Part shown: positions 25,363 through 34,188 of the stretch, in pieces
Layout of the letters: each line of letters starts with the position of its first letter
Position numbering within the stretch: the stretch's first letter is position 1
NCBI RefSeq assembly: GCF_029945805.1
Contig: NZ_JAQSDH010000016.1
Location: 1-50,393, forward strand
Source: Flavobacterium sp.
GTDB lineage: Bacteria; Bacteroidota; Bacteroidia; Flavobacteriales; Flavobacteriaceae
DNA length: 50,393 bases
Direction: 5' to 3'
Notes under the pieces: model-generated
What the model was told of the DNA's origin: nothing
Databases searched by the model: none
The model's input: the letters and a program-made list of their open reading frames with translations, nothing else
Translations under genes and position numbers: made by a program

Positions 25363-26964
25363 ATGAAAAACTTTGCCGAACTTATAAAAACACTCGATAG
25401 TTCGAATAAAACGAACGTGAAGGTCGATGCATTAACAACTTATTTTAAGAATGCTTCCGATGAAGATAAAGTGTGGACCATTGCAATTCTTTCGCATCGT
25501 CGTCCGCCAAGGCCAGTAAATACAACCTTATTACGGCTTTGGGCGAATGAATTGGCTACTATTCCGTTGTGGCTTTTTGAAGAAAGTTATCACATTGTGG
25601 GCGATTTGGCTGAAACAATCGCATTAATAATTCCAGCAACAAAAGAACAATCGGATAAAAGTTTGACTCAGTATTTGCGCGAAATTATTGCATTAAAACC
25701 CAAAACAGACGTAGAGAAAAAAGTGTATCTGCAGCAAAATTGGCTGGCACTTAATTATTATGAACGCTTCGTTTTTACCAAATTAATTACAGGAAGTTTC
25801 CGAATCGGCGTAAGCCAAAAATTAATGACGAAAGCACTTTCCAAAGCTGAAAATCTGGATGCTGATATTTTGGCCTACAAATTAATGGGGAATTGGAATC
25901 CGAATACTATCAGTTTTCAGGAGTTGATTTTGGATGAAAAAAGCAGCGATTACCAATCAAAGCCGTATCCGTTTTATCTTGCGTATGCAATTGAAGGCGA
26001 AGTTGCTGGAATTGGAAGTCCTGAAGAATGGTCAATTGAACACAAGTGGGACGGAATTCGGGCGCAAACCATCATCCGTGAAAACGAAATTTATGTCTGG
26101 TCAAGAGGCGAAGAATTGGTAACCGATAAGTATCCGGAGTTTCAAAGTTTTCTTGGAGTCATCCCAAACGGAACCGTAATTGATGGCGAAATATTGGCTT
26201 ATCCGAACAATGAAATCGGGACGTTTAGTGATTTGCAAACCCGAATTGGTAGAAAAACAGTTTCAGCTGCTTTATTAAAATCAAACCCCGTAATCCTAAA
26301 AGCCTACGATTTATTGGAATGGAAAGGAACTGACATTCGGAATCTGCCTTATGATGAAAGAAGAAATTTACTTGAGATATTAATAGAATCCATAAAAGAT
26401 AAAAATTTGCCTTTTTATTTGTCAGACCGAATATCCTTAAACTCTTGGGAAGAAGTTGCCGAAGAAAGAATGCGTGCCAGAGAAATGCGCAGTGAAGGGT
26501 TAATGCTAAAACGGAAAAATTCCACTTATCAAGTAGGTCGCAAAAAAGGCGATTGGTGGAAATGGAAACTCGAACCGCTTGTAATTGATGCTGTCCTCAC
26601 TTACGCCATGCGAGGAAGCGGAAGACGAAGCAATTTGTTTACCGATTATACTTTTGCGTTGTGGCAGAATAATGAAAATGGTCAAAAAGAACTCGTAACT
26701 TTCGCCAAAGCGTATTCTGGTTTAACCGACGAAGAATTCCGTAAAGTCGATGATTTTATAAAAAAGAATACACTTGATAAATTTGGACCCGTTAGAAGTG
26801 TTACACCTAAACTAGTTTTTGAAATTGGTTTCGAAGGCATCGCACTGTCCAAAAGGCATAAAAGCGGAATAGCCACTAGATTTCCTAGAATTTTACGTTG
26901 GCGCCATGATAAAAGTATTGATGAGGCGAATACGATTGAGGATTTGAAAAACATGATTCCCTAA
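25363..26964 (+). CDS. ATP-dependent DNA ligase
   Basis: A 533-residue ATP-dependent ligase. An N-terminal DNA-binding domain (about 1-200) precedes the nucleotidyltransferase core. The AMP-accepting Lys228 is in EHKWDGIRAQ, followed by VWSRGEELVTDKYPE, VIDGEILAY, EGLMLKRKNS and WWKWKLEPL (motifs III to V). It seals nicks with ATP and supplements the NAD-dependent LigA that bacteria use for replication. It is second in the repair cassette, 10 bases after the exonuclease and 1 base before the helicase. Confidence 0.95.
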   Translation: MKNFAELIKTLDSSNKTNVKVDALTTYFKNASDEDKVWTIAILSHRRPPRPVNTTLLRLWANELATIPLWLFEESYHIVGDLAETIALIIPATKEQSDKSLTQYLREIIALKPKTDVEKKVYLQQNWLALNYYERFVFTKLITGSFRIGVSQKLMTKALSKAENLDADILAYKLMGNWNPNTISFQELILDEKSSDYQSKPYPFYLAYAIEGEVAGIGSPEEWSIEHKWDGIRAQTIIRENEIYVWSRGEELVTDKYPEFQSFLGVIPNGTVIDGEILAYPNNEIGTFSDLQTRIGRKTVSAALLKSNPVILKAYDLLEWKGTDIRNLPYDERRNLLEILIESIKDKNLPFYLSDRISLNSWEEVAEERMRAREMRSEGLMLKRKNSTYQVGRKKGDWWKWKLEPLVIDAVLTYAMRGSGRRSNLFTDYTFALWQNNENGQKELVTFAKAYSGLTDEEFRKVDDFIKKNTLDKFGPVRSVTPKLVFEIGFEGIALSKRHKSGIATRFPRILRWRHDKSIDEANTIEDLKNMIP

Positions 26965-26965
26965 A

Positions 26966-29425
26966 ATGAACAGAGAAGCACTTTTTGCCATCGCCGAAGA
27001 ATGGTTTGAAAAGCAAGGCTGGAAACCTTTTGCTTTTCAGACGCAAACTTGGACAGCATTTCTTCAAGGTAAAAATGGGTTGCTCAATGCGCCTACAGGA
27101 AGCGGAAAAACGTATGCGCTTTGGATTCCAGTAATCTTAAATTATATCAAACAAAATCCAGATTATAAAACCAAACATAAACCTGGACTAAAAGCCATTT
27201 GGATAACACCATTACGTGCGCTTTCTGTCGAAATCAAACAAGCAGCAGAACGTGTTTCAAATGATTTGGAAACCAATTTAACCGCAGCGATTCGGTCTGG
27301 AGATACATCACAAGCGGAAAGAGCCAAGCAGAAAACGAAAATGCCCGATTTGCTAATCACCACACCAGAAAGTCTGCAACTGCTTTTGGCAACAAAGGAG
27401 TATGCTAAAACTTTTAAAGAATGTACTGCCATAGTTGTGGATGAATGGCACGAATTAATAGGCACAAAAAGAGGCGTTCAAATGGAATTGGCGCTGTCAA
27501 GATTAAAAGCAGTTGCACCGAATCTAAGGATTTGGGGAATTTCTGCGACCATAGGAAATTTGGAACTAGCGCAAGAAGTTTTACTCGGAACCAATTCGGA
27601 AGCATATAAAAATTCGGTTCTAATCAAAGCGCACATCAATAAAAAAATAAATGTAATTTCGATAATTCCAGATAAAATGGACAGTTATCCGTGGCGCGGT
27701 CACATGGGTTTGCATCTGATTGATGAGGTTGCTCAAATTATTAAAAGGAGTAGAAGCACGTTGATTTTTACAAATGTGCGTTCAGCTTGTGAATTATGGT
27801 TTCAGGCGTTACTCGAAAAATATCCCGAATTTGCCGGAGATATGGCAATGCACCACGGAAGTATCAGTAAAGAAACGAGATTATGGGTTGAAAACGCAAT
27901 ACGAAACGAAGAATTGAAAGCCGTTGTTTGTACTTCCAGTCTTGATTTGGGTGTCGATTTTGCTCCCGTAGAAACCATTATACAAATTGGTGGACCGAAA
28001 GGCGTAGCACGTTTTCTGCAAAGAGCGGGAAGAAGCGGACACCAACCCGGCAAACAAAGCACTATCTATTTTTTGGCCACTCATGCTATGGAACTCATAG
28101 AAGCATCGGCACTAAAAAAAGCCGTTCGCGAAACCATTGTGGAAGACCGAATGCCGTATTTGAACAGTTATGATGTTTTGGTACAATATTTAAATACGCT
28201 CGCCGTTTCGGATGGATTCTTTCCTGATGAAATTTACAAAGAAGTGCAAACTACTTTTTGCTATCAGAACATTACAAATGAAAATTGGCAATGGTTATTG
28301 AATTTTATAACGAACGGAAGCCAAAGCCTTCAAGTGTATGATGAATATAAAAAGGTAGAAATTGAAGAAGATGGTAGATTTAAAATAAACAGTAAGCGAA
28401 TTGCAATGCAGCATCGAATGCAAATTGGGACTATCGTTGGCGATGCTACATTAAATGTGAAATTTATAAAAGGCGGCTACATCGGAAGTATTGAAGAGTG
28501 GTTTGCTTCGAAATTACAGCGTGGCGATACGTTCCTTTTTGCGGGGAAAAAACTCGAATTTTATGCGATAAAAAACATGCAGGTTTTGGTACGGAAAGCC
28601 AATCCGAAAAAAGTGTCGAGAACGATTAGTTGGATGGGCGGACGAATGACATTCTCTGCACAAATGAGCGAATTGTTGCGTCAGGAATTATATACTGCCA
28701 ATTCGGATGATCTTACACCCGAATTGAAAGCATTGAAGCCTGTTTTTGATCGACAACGAAAGGAAAGTATTGTGCCCGATGCGAGTCAGTTTTTAATTGA
28801 AACTTTTAAAACAAGAGAAGGGTATCACGCTGTTTTTTATCCTTTTGAAGGTAGGTTTGTGCATGAAGCCATGGCAAGTTTGCTTTCCTACCGAATTAGT
28901 TTGCTTTCGCCGATTACGTTTTCGTTAGCCTACAATGATTACGGATTTGAATTGCTTTCCGATCAAGAAATTGACTTGGAAGCTGTTTTTGATAATAACT
29001 TATTTTCATCGGAACATTTGCATCAGGATTTACAAAACAGTCTCAATGCTACAGAAATGGCACGTCGAAAATTCAGAGATATAGCGGTAATTTCGGGATT
29101 GGTTTTTACAGGAATGCCAGGAAAACCGATTAAGACCAAACATTTGCAAAGCGGTTCGCAATTGCTTTTTGAAGTTTTTAGGGATTATGAACCGGATAAT
29201 TTACTTTTACAACAAGCTTACATTGAGACTTTTGAACATCAATTGGAAGAAGGCAGATTATTGCAATCGATGGAACGAATAGCGCAACAGAAAAGTGTAT
29301 GGAAGAAATGTGAAAAACCAACTCCATTTAGTTTCCCTATAATCACGGACAGACTTCGAGAGCAATTATCAAGCGAAACATTAGCAGAACGTATTTTGAA
29401 AATGACCGTAGCTTACATGAAATAA
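26966..29425 (+). CDS. Ligase-associated DEXH-box helicase (Lhr-like core)
   Basis: An 819-residue superfamily 2 helicase. Walker A NAPTGSGKTY is at 41-50, motif II reads VDEWHEL (DEWH rather than DEVH of Lhr), motif III is GISATIG, and motif VI is QRAGRSGHQPG. It matches the Lhr core (RecA pair, winged helix, beta-rich domain) without the long Lhr C-terminal tail. Lhr-type enzymes translocate 3' to 5' on single strands and unwind DNA or RNA-DNA hybrids. It is third in the cassette and probably translationally coupled to the ligase (1-base gap). Confidence 0.94.
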   Translation: MNREALFAIAEEWFEKQGWKPFAFQTQTWTAFLQGKNGLLNAPTGSGKTYALWIPVILNYIKQNPDYKTKHKPGLKAIWITPLRALSVEIKQAAERVSNDLETNLTAAIRSGDTSQAERAKQKTKMPDLLITTPESLQLLLATKEYAKTFKECTAIVVDEWHELIGTKRGVQMELALSRLKAVAPNLRIWGISATIGNLELAQEVLLGTNSEAYKNSVLIKAHINKKINVISIIPDKMDSYPWRGHMGLHLIDEVAQIIKRSRSTLIFTNVRSACELWFQALLEKYPEFAGDMAMHHGSISKETRLWVENAIRNEELKAVVCTSSLDLGVDFAPVETIIQIGGPKGVARFLQRAGRSGHQPGKQSTIYFLATHAMELIEASALKKAVRETIVEDRMPYLNSYDVLVQYLNTLAVSDGFFPDEIYKEVQTTFCYQNITNENWQWLLNFITNGSQSLQVYDEYKKVEIEEDGRFKINSKRIAMQHRMQIGTIVGDATLNVKFIKGGYIGSIEEWFASKLQRGDTFLFAGKKLEFYAIKNMQVLVRKANPKKVSRTISWMGGRMTFSAQMSELLRQELYTANSDDLTPELKALKPVFDRQRKESIVPDASQFLIETFKTREGYHAVFYPFEGRFVHEAMASLLSYRISLLSPITFSLAYNDYGFELLSDQEIDLEAVFDNNLFSSEHLHQDLQNSLNATEMARRKFRDIAVISGLVFTGMPGKPIKTKHLQSGSQLLFEVFRDYEPDNLLLQQAYIETFEHQLEEGRLLQSMERIAQQKSVWKKCEKPTPFSFPIITDRLREQLSSETLAERILKMTVAYMK

Positions 29426-29428
29426 AAT

Positions 29429-30058
29429 ATGGAAATTGAGATAAGAAACAACAAGTTTACCTTACATCCAAGCGGTTCCGTTTTTTGGAAAGAACAAAAT
29501 GTTTTGCTGATTTCGGATGTGCATTTAGGAAAGATTGCTCATTTTAGAAAAAATGGTTTGGCAATTCCGGAAAGCGCGATTCTGGAAAATTTTGTACGTT
29601 TGGATGAAGTGGTAGAATTATTTAATCCGAAGAGAATTATTTTCCTTGGCGATTTGTTTCATAGTGTAATCAATAATGAATGGCACTTTTTCGCCGATTG
29701 GGTGCGTAAAACTACTGCAGAAATAATTCTTGTCGAAGGAAATCATGACATCATCGCAAAGCAACATTATTCCGATTTGAATATTGTAATTCATTCCAAA
29801 CTAATACTAGAAGATTTTCTATTAACGCATCATCCAACTGAAAGTGAATACTATTTTAATTTCTGTGGACACATTCATCCTGGAATAAAACTTAAAGATT
29901 TAGGAAGACAGGCACTGAAATTGGCCTGTTTTTTTAATAAAGAAAAACAAATGATTTTGCCAGCTTTTGGAGAATTTACGGGTAACTATTTTTTACGACC
30001 GCAAGAAAATGATAGGGTTTATGCGATTGCAAATAATGAGGTAATAAAAATAGTGTAA
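29429..30058 (+). CDS. pdeM: Ligase-associated endonuclease PdeM (metallophosphoesterase)
   Basis: A 209-residue calcineurin-like phosphoesterase. The metal-binding motifs occur in order: SDVHLGK, GDLFHS, VEGNHD, THHPT and CGHIHPG. The family's members in this cassette are annotated as DNA damage response endonucleases. It ends the four-gene run, 3 bases after the helicase, and its stop lies 1 base from the end of the converging apaG gene, with no terminator between them. Confidence 0.92.
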   Translation: MEIEIRNNKFTLHPSGSVFWKEQNVLLISDVHLGKIAHFRKNGLAIPESAILENFVRLDEVVELFNPKRIIFLGDLFHSVINNEWHFFADWVRKTTAEIILVEGNHDIIAKQHYSDLNIVIHSKLILEDFLLTHHPTESEYYFNFCGHIHPGIKLKDLGRQALKLACFFNKEKQMILPAFGEFTGNYFLRPQENDRVYAIANNEVIKIV

Positions 30059-30059
30059 T

Positions 30060-30446
30060 TTAATTTAAAGCAAAAGGAGCGCTCAATTTGAATGTTGGTA
30101 CTATCACTTTAAACGTTTTGGTCGTAGTGAAATTGATCATATTGAAATAACCACTCATCGCTCCAAACGGGGAAGACAAAAGACAACCCGAACTATACGA
30201 ATGTTTTTCGCCGGGTTTTAATACCGGTTTTTTTCCAATCACGCCTTCGCCATCAACCACTTCCAAATCGTTTAAGGAATCGAGAATTTCCCAATGACGC
30301 GTGTTTAACTGAACGGAATCCTTACTGTGGTTTTCGATAGTGATTTCATAACTAAAGGCAAAGTGAATCTTATAGTTCTTGAAGTATGTGCCTTCAAAAC
30401 TAGTCAGAACCGAAATTTTAATACCTCTTGTTATTTGAGTAACCAT
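30060..30446 (-). CDS. apaG: ApaG protein
   Basis: A 128-residue ApaG with an immunoglobulin-like beta-sandwich. The signature LSSPFGAMSGYFNM near the C-terminus and FAFSYEITIENHS with LNTRHWEI in the first half are diagnostic. The name comes from the E. coli apaGH locus. The Co/Mg efflux role is only indirectly supported, and related domains in F-box proteins bind protein ligands. No signal peptide. It lies downstream of the T9SS plug gene on the same strand (69-base gap). Confidence 0.93.
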   Translation of the reverse strand: MVTQITRGIKISVLTSFEGTYFKNYKIHFAFSYEITIENHSKDSVQLNTRHWEILDSLNDLEVVDGEGVIGKKPVLKPGEKHSYSSGCLLSSPFGAMSGYFNMINFTTTKTFKVIVPTFKLSAPFALN

Positions 30447-30515
30447 ACGTAAAATTATTAACCGAAGTCAAAATTACAAAAAATACCATTCAACACTATT
30501 ATTTAGTGTTAATTT

Positions 30516-31766
30516 TTAGTTAGTTATATCAATTGAGCTAGCAATGCCTTTTCCGATAATTCTATCGTAGCGTTGATTGTTTTCTCGGTAATACACTAAG
30601 GCAAAATAGTTGTTTTCTGTTAAATGGAAATTTCCATCAATAGCATTTTTTTCGTCAATTTTCCCCGAGGTATCTGAAATTACATATTGATAATTCGTAA
30701 AGCCTTGTTTGATCATAATGGCTTTTTCATAAATGGCTTTTTCAGCATTGTACTCCATTTTGTTTTCATCATTGATGGCAAAATTGTTGAACATGCCATT
30801 TACATAAATAGATTTTTTACCAAAATAATTTGGAGCCGAAAGCGAAAAGAAAACCCAGGAATAATCTGCTTCAATTTCATTGTTTTCTGCACCTATGTTT
30901 TTCACGATAAAATTTCCGTTAATATCTGGATAATAGGTGTAGGGATTATTTGCCCTTGCATTAGAAGTATACAAATGCGCATTGTAAAGACCACCTTTTG
31001 AATCTATAGTAGCTATGCTATTGTTAGCTGCCCGAATATCTTTATTTTCGAAAAACAAAAATTCATTCCCGCCCCAGAACTGAGTTTCGGCGTCATATTT
31101 ATAAATCAAATCATTACCAATGGTAAACTGTGGTTTGATATTCGTTATGGCATTGTCAAACTTTCCATTTTGCATCAGCATAACTTTTACATTGGTCAAC
31201 GGGCTTTGAAAATTAATAGTTCCCGATCTTATGGTAAAATCTAAATTCTGTTTTTGCTCAGCAACGCTATTGTTTCGGGCTCTTCTTACTTGCATCGGAA
31301 CAGCAACTAGTTCTTCAAAAATTATAAACTTTCTTGTAAAAACAACTTCTTTATCGTCGCTTAAAATCTTAATTACATAATTGCCACTTACCCTGAATTG
31401 TGTCAATTTATTTGGGAAAGAAAGTCGATAATGTGAATAAATCTGAAGTGCATTGAGCGAATTGGTATAATCCTGAATTCTTTGGTCATCAAAACCGTTT
31501 ATGTATTCAGCCTTAACTAACTGCGAAGGTTTCCAATCATAATCGCAATGCGTTATCGTATAAAAATAATTGGCTTCATTGCCAAACAAATCATCAAAAA
31601 GGAACTGGAATGAATCACCAAGTCTAAAAATCGGAATTGCGTTTTGTCCATTTTGAACAAAGCTAACGGTTTTAATATTGTAGGGCGGAGCGATTTCTTT
31701 TTCAACTTGTGAAAAGGAAGCAACAGTAATCAATAATAAGCAGGTGGAAAACAGTTTTCTTAGCAT
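30516..31766 (-). CDS. Type IX secretion system plug protein (DUF5103)
   Basis: A 416-residue secreted protein with a signal peptide ending ASFSQ (about 20). The DUF5103 signature is seen in SFQFLFDDLFGNEANYFY, then THCDYDWKPSQL, and in VNGMFNNFAINDENKMEYN. In F. johnsoniae the member of this family was identified as the Plug subunit that closes the periplasmic end of the SprA translocon. The gene fits the two T9SS cargo proteins in the window (20119-22362 and 35909-37333). Confidence 0.88.
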   Translation of the reverse strand: MLRKLFSTCLLLITVASFSQVEKEIAPPYNIKTVSFVQNGQNAIPIFRLGDSFQFLFDDLFGNEANYFYTITHCDYDWKPSQLVKAEYINGFDDQRIQDYTNSLNALQIYSHYRLSFPNKLTQFRVSGNYVIKILSDDKEVVFTRKFIIFEELVAVPMQVRRARNNSVAEQKQNLDFTIRSGTINFQSPLTNVKVMLMQNGKFDNAITNIKPQFTIGNDLIYKYDAETQFWGGNEFLFFENKDIRAANNSIATIDSKGGLYNAHLYTSNARANNPYTYYPDINGNFIVKNIGAENNEIEADYSWVFFSLSAPNYFGKKSIYVNGMFNNFAINDENKMEYNAEKAIYEKAIMIKQGFTNYQYVISDTSGKIDEKNAIDGNFHLTENNYFALVYYRENNQRYDRIIGKGIASSIDITN

Positions 31767-31832
31767 AATTTAGAAATCAGAATTGTAAAGATACTAAAAT
31801 TTACTTACTGTGATTATGCTAAAACTTAGGTT

Positions 31833-32603
31833 TTATTTAAAACACACAGGAATAATTTCTCCTTTTGCTAAACAATATTTTTCTACTAATTCAGGGGCGA
31901 TTTTATTCGTGTAATCTTCTTCAATCACTTTGAAACCAATATTTCTAAGTTTGTCGAAATAATCTCTTCCGTATACGCGGATGTGGTCGTATTGCCCGAA
32001 TATTTTGGCACGTTCTTTTTGATCCACAATTGAATCGTCAGAAAAAGTGGTCGCGCGTGATAAATCTTGTGGAATCTGGAAAATTCCCATTCCACCCGGC
32101 TTTAGGACGCGGTATAATTCCTGCATGGCTTTCGTGTCATCCGGAATATGTTCCAATACGTGATTGCAGAAAATAATGTCATAAGAGTTGTCCTCAAACG
32201 GAAGATTACAAATATCCGCTTTAACATCCGCTAAGGGCGAAAGCAAATCGGTTGTGGTATACTCAATGTTAGGTTGCTTTTTGAAACGTTTGTAAAACTC
32301 TTGTTCCGGAGCAAAGTGCAGCACTTTTTTCTTTGTTTCAGATGTAAAAAAATCAGTTTCATTCTGAAGATACAACCATAATAATCGGTGTCTTTCTAGC
32401 GAAAGCGTACTAGGTGAAAGCACATTATTGCGTTGTGTTCCATATCCGTATGGCAAAAACATGCTGAAACTTTTTCCGTCAATCGGATCAGTGAACCGAC
32501 TTCCTTTGAGCATAAAAGCCAAAACAGGACGAACGACAATGCTTAAGCGAATAAGGATTGGCCTTGGAATGGTATTGAGAATAAATTTAAACGCTTTCTT
32601 CAT
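31833..32603 (-). CDS. SAM-dependent methyltransferase, class I
   Basis: A 256-residue protein with a methyltransferase type 11 core. The SAM-site region is around VLHFAPEQEFYKRF (an unusual replacement of the Gly-rich loop), followed by DICNLPFEDNSYDIIFCNHV with the acidic residue and motif II, and ELYRVLKPGGMGIFQIP (motif III). The hydrophobic N-terminus (about 8-35) may be membrane-associated. The substrate is unknown. Resemblance to lipid or polysaccharide-modifying methyltransferases is weak. Confidence 0.85.
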   Translation of the reverse strand: MKKAFKFILNTIPRPILIRLSIVVRPVLAFMLKGSRFTDPIDGKSFSMFLPYGYGTQRNNVLSPSTLSLERHRLLWLYLQNETDFFTSETKKKVLHFAPEQEFYKRFKKQPNIEYTTTDLLSPLADVKADICNLPFEDNSYDIIFCNHVLEHIPDDTKAMQELYRVLKPGGMGIFQIPQDLSRATTFSDDSIVDQKERAKIFGQYDHIRVYGRDYFDKLRNIGFKVIEEDYTNKIAPELVEKYCLAKGEIIPVCFK

Positions 32604-32620
32604 GGGTGTTTTTAAGTTGT

Positions 32621-32660
32621 TTCGCGGAGATTCGCGGAGATTTGCAGAGTTTCACGGAGA
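32621..32660 (+). repeat. Array of four 10-nt units at the left edge of the GxxExxY element
   Basis: Exact 10-base periodicity: TTCGCGGAGA, TTCGCGGAGA, TTTGCAGAGT, TTCACGGAGA. A related array in opposite orientation lies at 33098-33147, and the GxxExxY gene is between them. Confidence 0.75.
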
Positions 32661-32662
32661 AT

Positions 32663-33039
32663 TTAAATAGTATTTATAAATCTTTTGATATTGTTTTTCA
32701 AGATTTTACTGTCAAAATTCATAAGTAAACCAACTTGAAAACCTCCTAATTTAGTTAGGTAAGTACTTGTGCAAAATGAACATCTGTAAATTTTTCAACG
32801 GTTTTTATTTCTAGTACTAATTTTTGTTCAACAAGTAAATCTATTCGATAGCCATGGTCAAGTTTTACTTCTTTATACATTATGGGTAAGGGTTTCTCTT
32901 TTTCAACCTGTAATCCTTCTTTTTGCAATTCGTAAAAAAGACATTCTTTGTAAGCTGATGCTAAAAGTCCAGGATCTAATTCTCGATGAACTTCTATTGC
33001 TAATCCAATAACTTTATAACTTAATTCATTTATTTCCAT
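32663..33039 (-). pseudogene. GxxExxY family gene, frameshifted
   Basis: The N-terminal 94 residues are a clear GxxExxY protein (GLAIEVHRELDPGLLASAY, then YRIDLLVEQKLVLEIKTVE, which holds nuclease-like acidic and Lys residues), but translation stops at 32755 after AQVLT. The next frame continues with a family-like tail (YLTKLGGFQVGLLMNFDS, then KILKNNIKRF) ending at 32663. The junction reads CTTACCTAAC, and adding one more TTAC would restore the frame, so a 4-base slippage deletion is the simplest explanation. The family's function is unknown; similarity to PD-(D/E)xK nucleases is suspected. Confidence 0.8.
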
Positions 33040-33097
33040 TCTACAGATTTTTATACAAATCTGAGAAATTTTAATTGTAAATTAATATACTAAATCT

Positions 33098-33147
33098 ATA
33101 TCTTTATCTCTGTGAATCTTCGCGATATCTTTGATAATCTCTGTGTA
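33098..33147 (-). repeat. Array of about 10-nt units at the right edge of the GxxExxY element
   Basis: The minus strand reads as successive 10-11 base units around ACACAGAGAT, TATCAAAGAT, ATCGCGAAGA and TTCACAGAGA. They match the TTCRCRGAGA consensus of the left array but in inverted orientation. The array ends one base before the map stop codon. Confidence 0.6.
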
Positions 33148-33148
33148 A

Positions 33149-33970
33149 TTATCGTAGCACCAAAGGTTTTTTTCTAAATTCATTTTCTTCACTAGAAGTA
33201 ATTCCCAAAGCATCGTATATATATTGAAAAGTAGAAAGTAATTCTGGTTTTCCATCAACTAACGCTACATTGTGTTCAAAGTGCGCGCTTGGTTTTTTAT
33301 CAGCCGTTACAATAGTCCAGCCGTCTTTCAAGGTTTTTATATTTTTGGTTCCCATGTTGATCATAGGTTCAATGGCCACAACCAATCCTTCTACGAATAG
33401 TTTACCACGACCGCGTTTTCCGTAATTTGGCATTTCTGGACCTTCATGCATTTTTTTGCCTAAACCGTGTCCGACTAATTCGCGAACTACTCCGTAACCA
33501 AAACTTTCCGTATATTTTTGAATCGCATTTCCAACATCTTCCACGCGGTTTCCAATTTTGAATTCTCGTATGCCAACATACAAGCTTTCTTTAGTTACTG
33601 CCAATAATTTTTTGGTAGCTTCATCAACATCACCAATTTCAAAAGTATAAGCGTGATCCCCATAAAACTCATTTTTCAAAACACCACAATCTACGGATAC
33701 GATGTCTCCGTCTTCAATAGGACGGTTCGTTGGTAAACCATGAACAACCTGCTCGTTAACACTCGTTAAAAGTGTTGAAGGGCAACCATACAATCCTAAA
33801 AATCCTGGAACTGCTCCGTGGTCTCTAATGAACTGTTCGGCTAATCGGTCTAATTCCAGCGTAGTAACTCCAACTTTTATTTCGGTGGCAATCATACCTA
33901 AGGTTTTGGAAACCAATAAAGCACTCTCGCGCATCAATTCAATTTCTTCTCTTGTTTTTGGGATAATCAT
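33149..33970 (-). CDS. map: Methionine aminopeptidase, type I
   Basis: A 273-residue enzyme that removes the initiator Met from new proteins. The dimetal ligands are seen in VSVDCGVLKNEFYGDHAYTF (two Asp), GHGLGKKMHEGP (His), and the later IEPMINMG (Glu). The His of ACPSTLLTS-type segments is matched by GCPSTLLTSVNEQVVHGLP. The N-terminus MIIPKTREEIELMRES fits the family, so I start at 33970 rather than at the ATG 18 residues upstream. Essential gene. Confidence 0.95.
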   Translation of the reverse strand: MIIPKTREEIELMRESALLVSKTLGMIATEIKVGVTTLELDRLAEQFIRDHGAVPGFLGLYGCPSTLLTSVNEQVVHGLPTNRPIEDGDIVSVDCGVLKNEFYGDHAYTFEIGDVDEATKKLLAVTKESLYVGIREFKIGNRVEDVGNAIQKYTESFGYGVVRELVGHGLGKKMHEGPEMPNYGKRGRGKLFVEGLVVAIEPMINMGTKNIKTLKDGWTIVTADKKPSAHFEHNVALVDGKPELLSTFQYIYDALGITSSEENEFRKKPLVLR

Positions 33971-34164
33971 TTTGCTAAATTTAACTTTATTCTGTTCGGC
34001 CAAAGGCTTCGCTTGAGCGTGCAAAAATAGCTAAAAGTGTTCAGTATTCCGTATTTAGTATTCAGAATTTTATCTTAAAACAAATACCCTCAGAATTTGT
34101 AAGTAGCTCATTTGAATTCTTCATTTTTATGATTTTTATTAGGTTTTTAAATACATAAACTTGG

Positions 34165-34172
34165 TAACTTTG
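34165..34172 (+). promoter_or_regulatory. -7 promoter box of the CoA-transferase gene
   Basis: TAACTTTG matches TAnnTTTG, 16 bases before the ATG at 34189. Confidence 0.5.
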
Positions 34173-34188
34173 CATAAATTTAGTAGGT

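Noticed and set aside
30492..30510. Hairpin AACACTA/TAGTGTT as a terminator for the T9SS plug gene
   Set aside because: The stem is short and AT-rich and no T run follows it on the minus strand.
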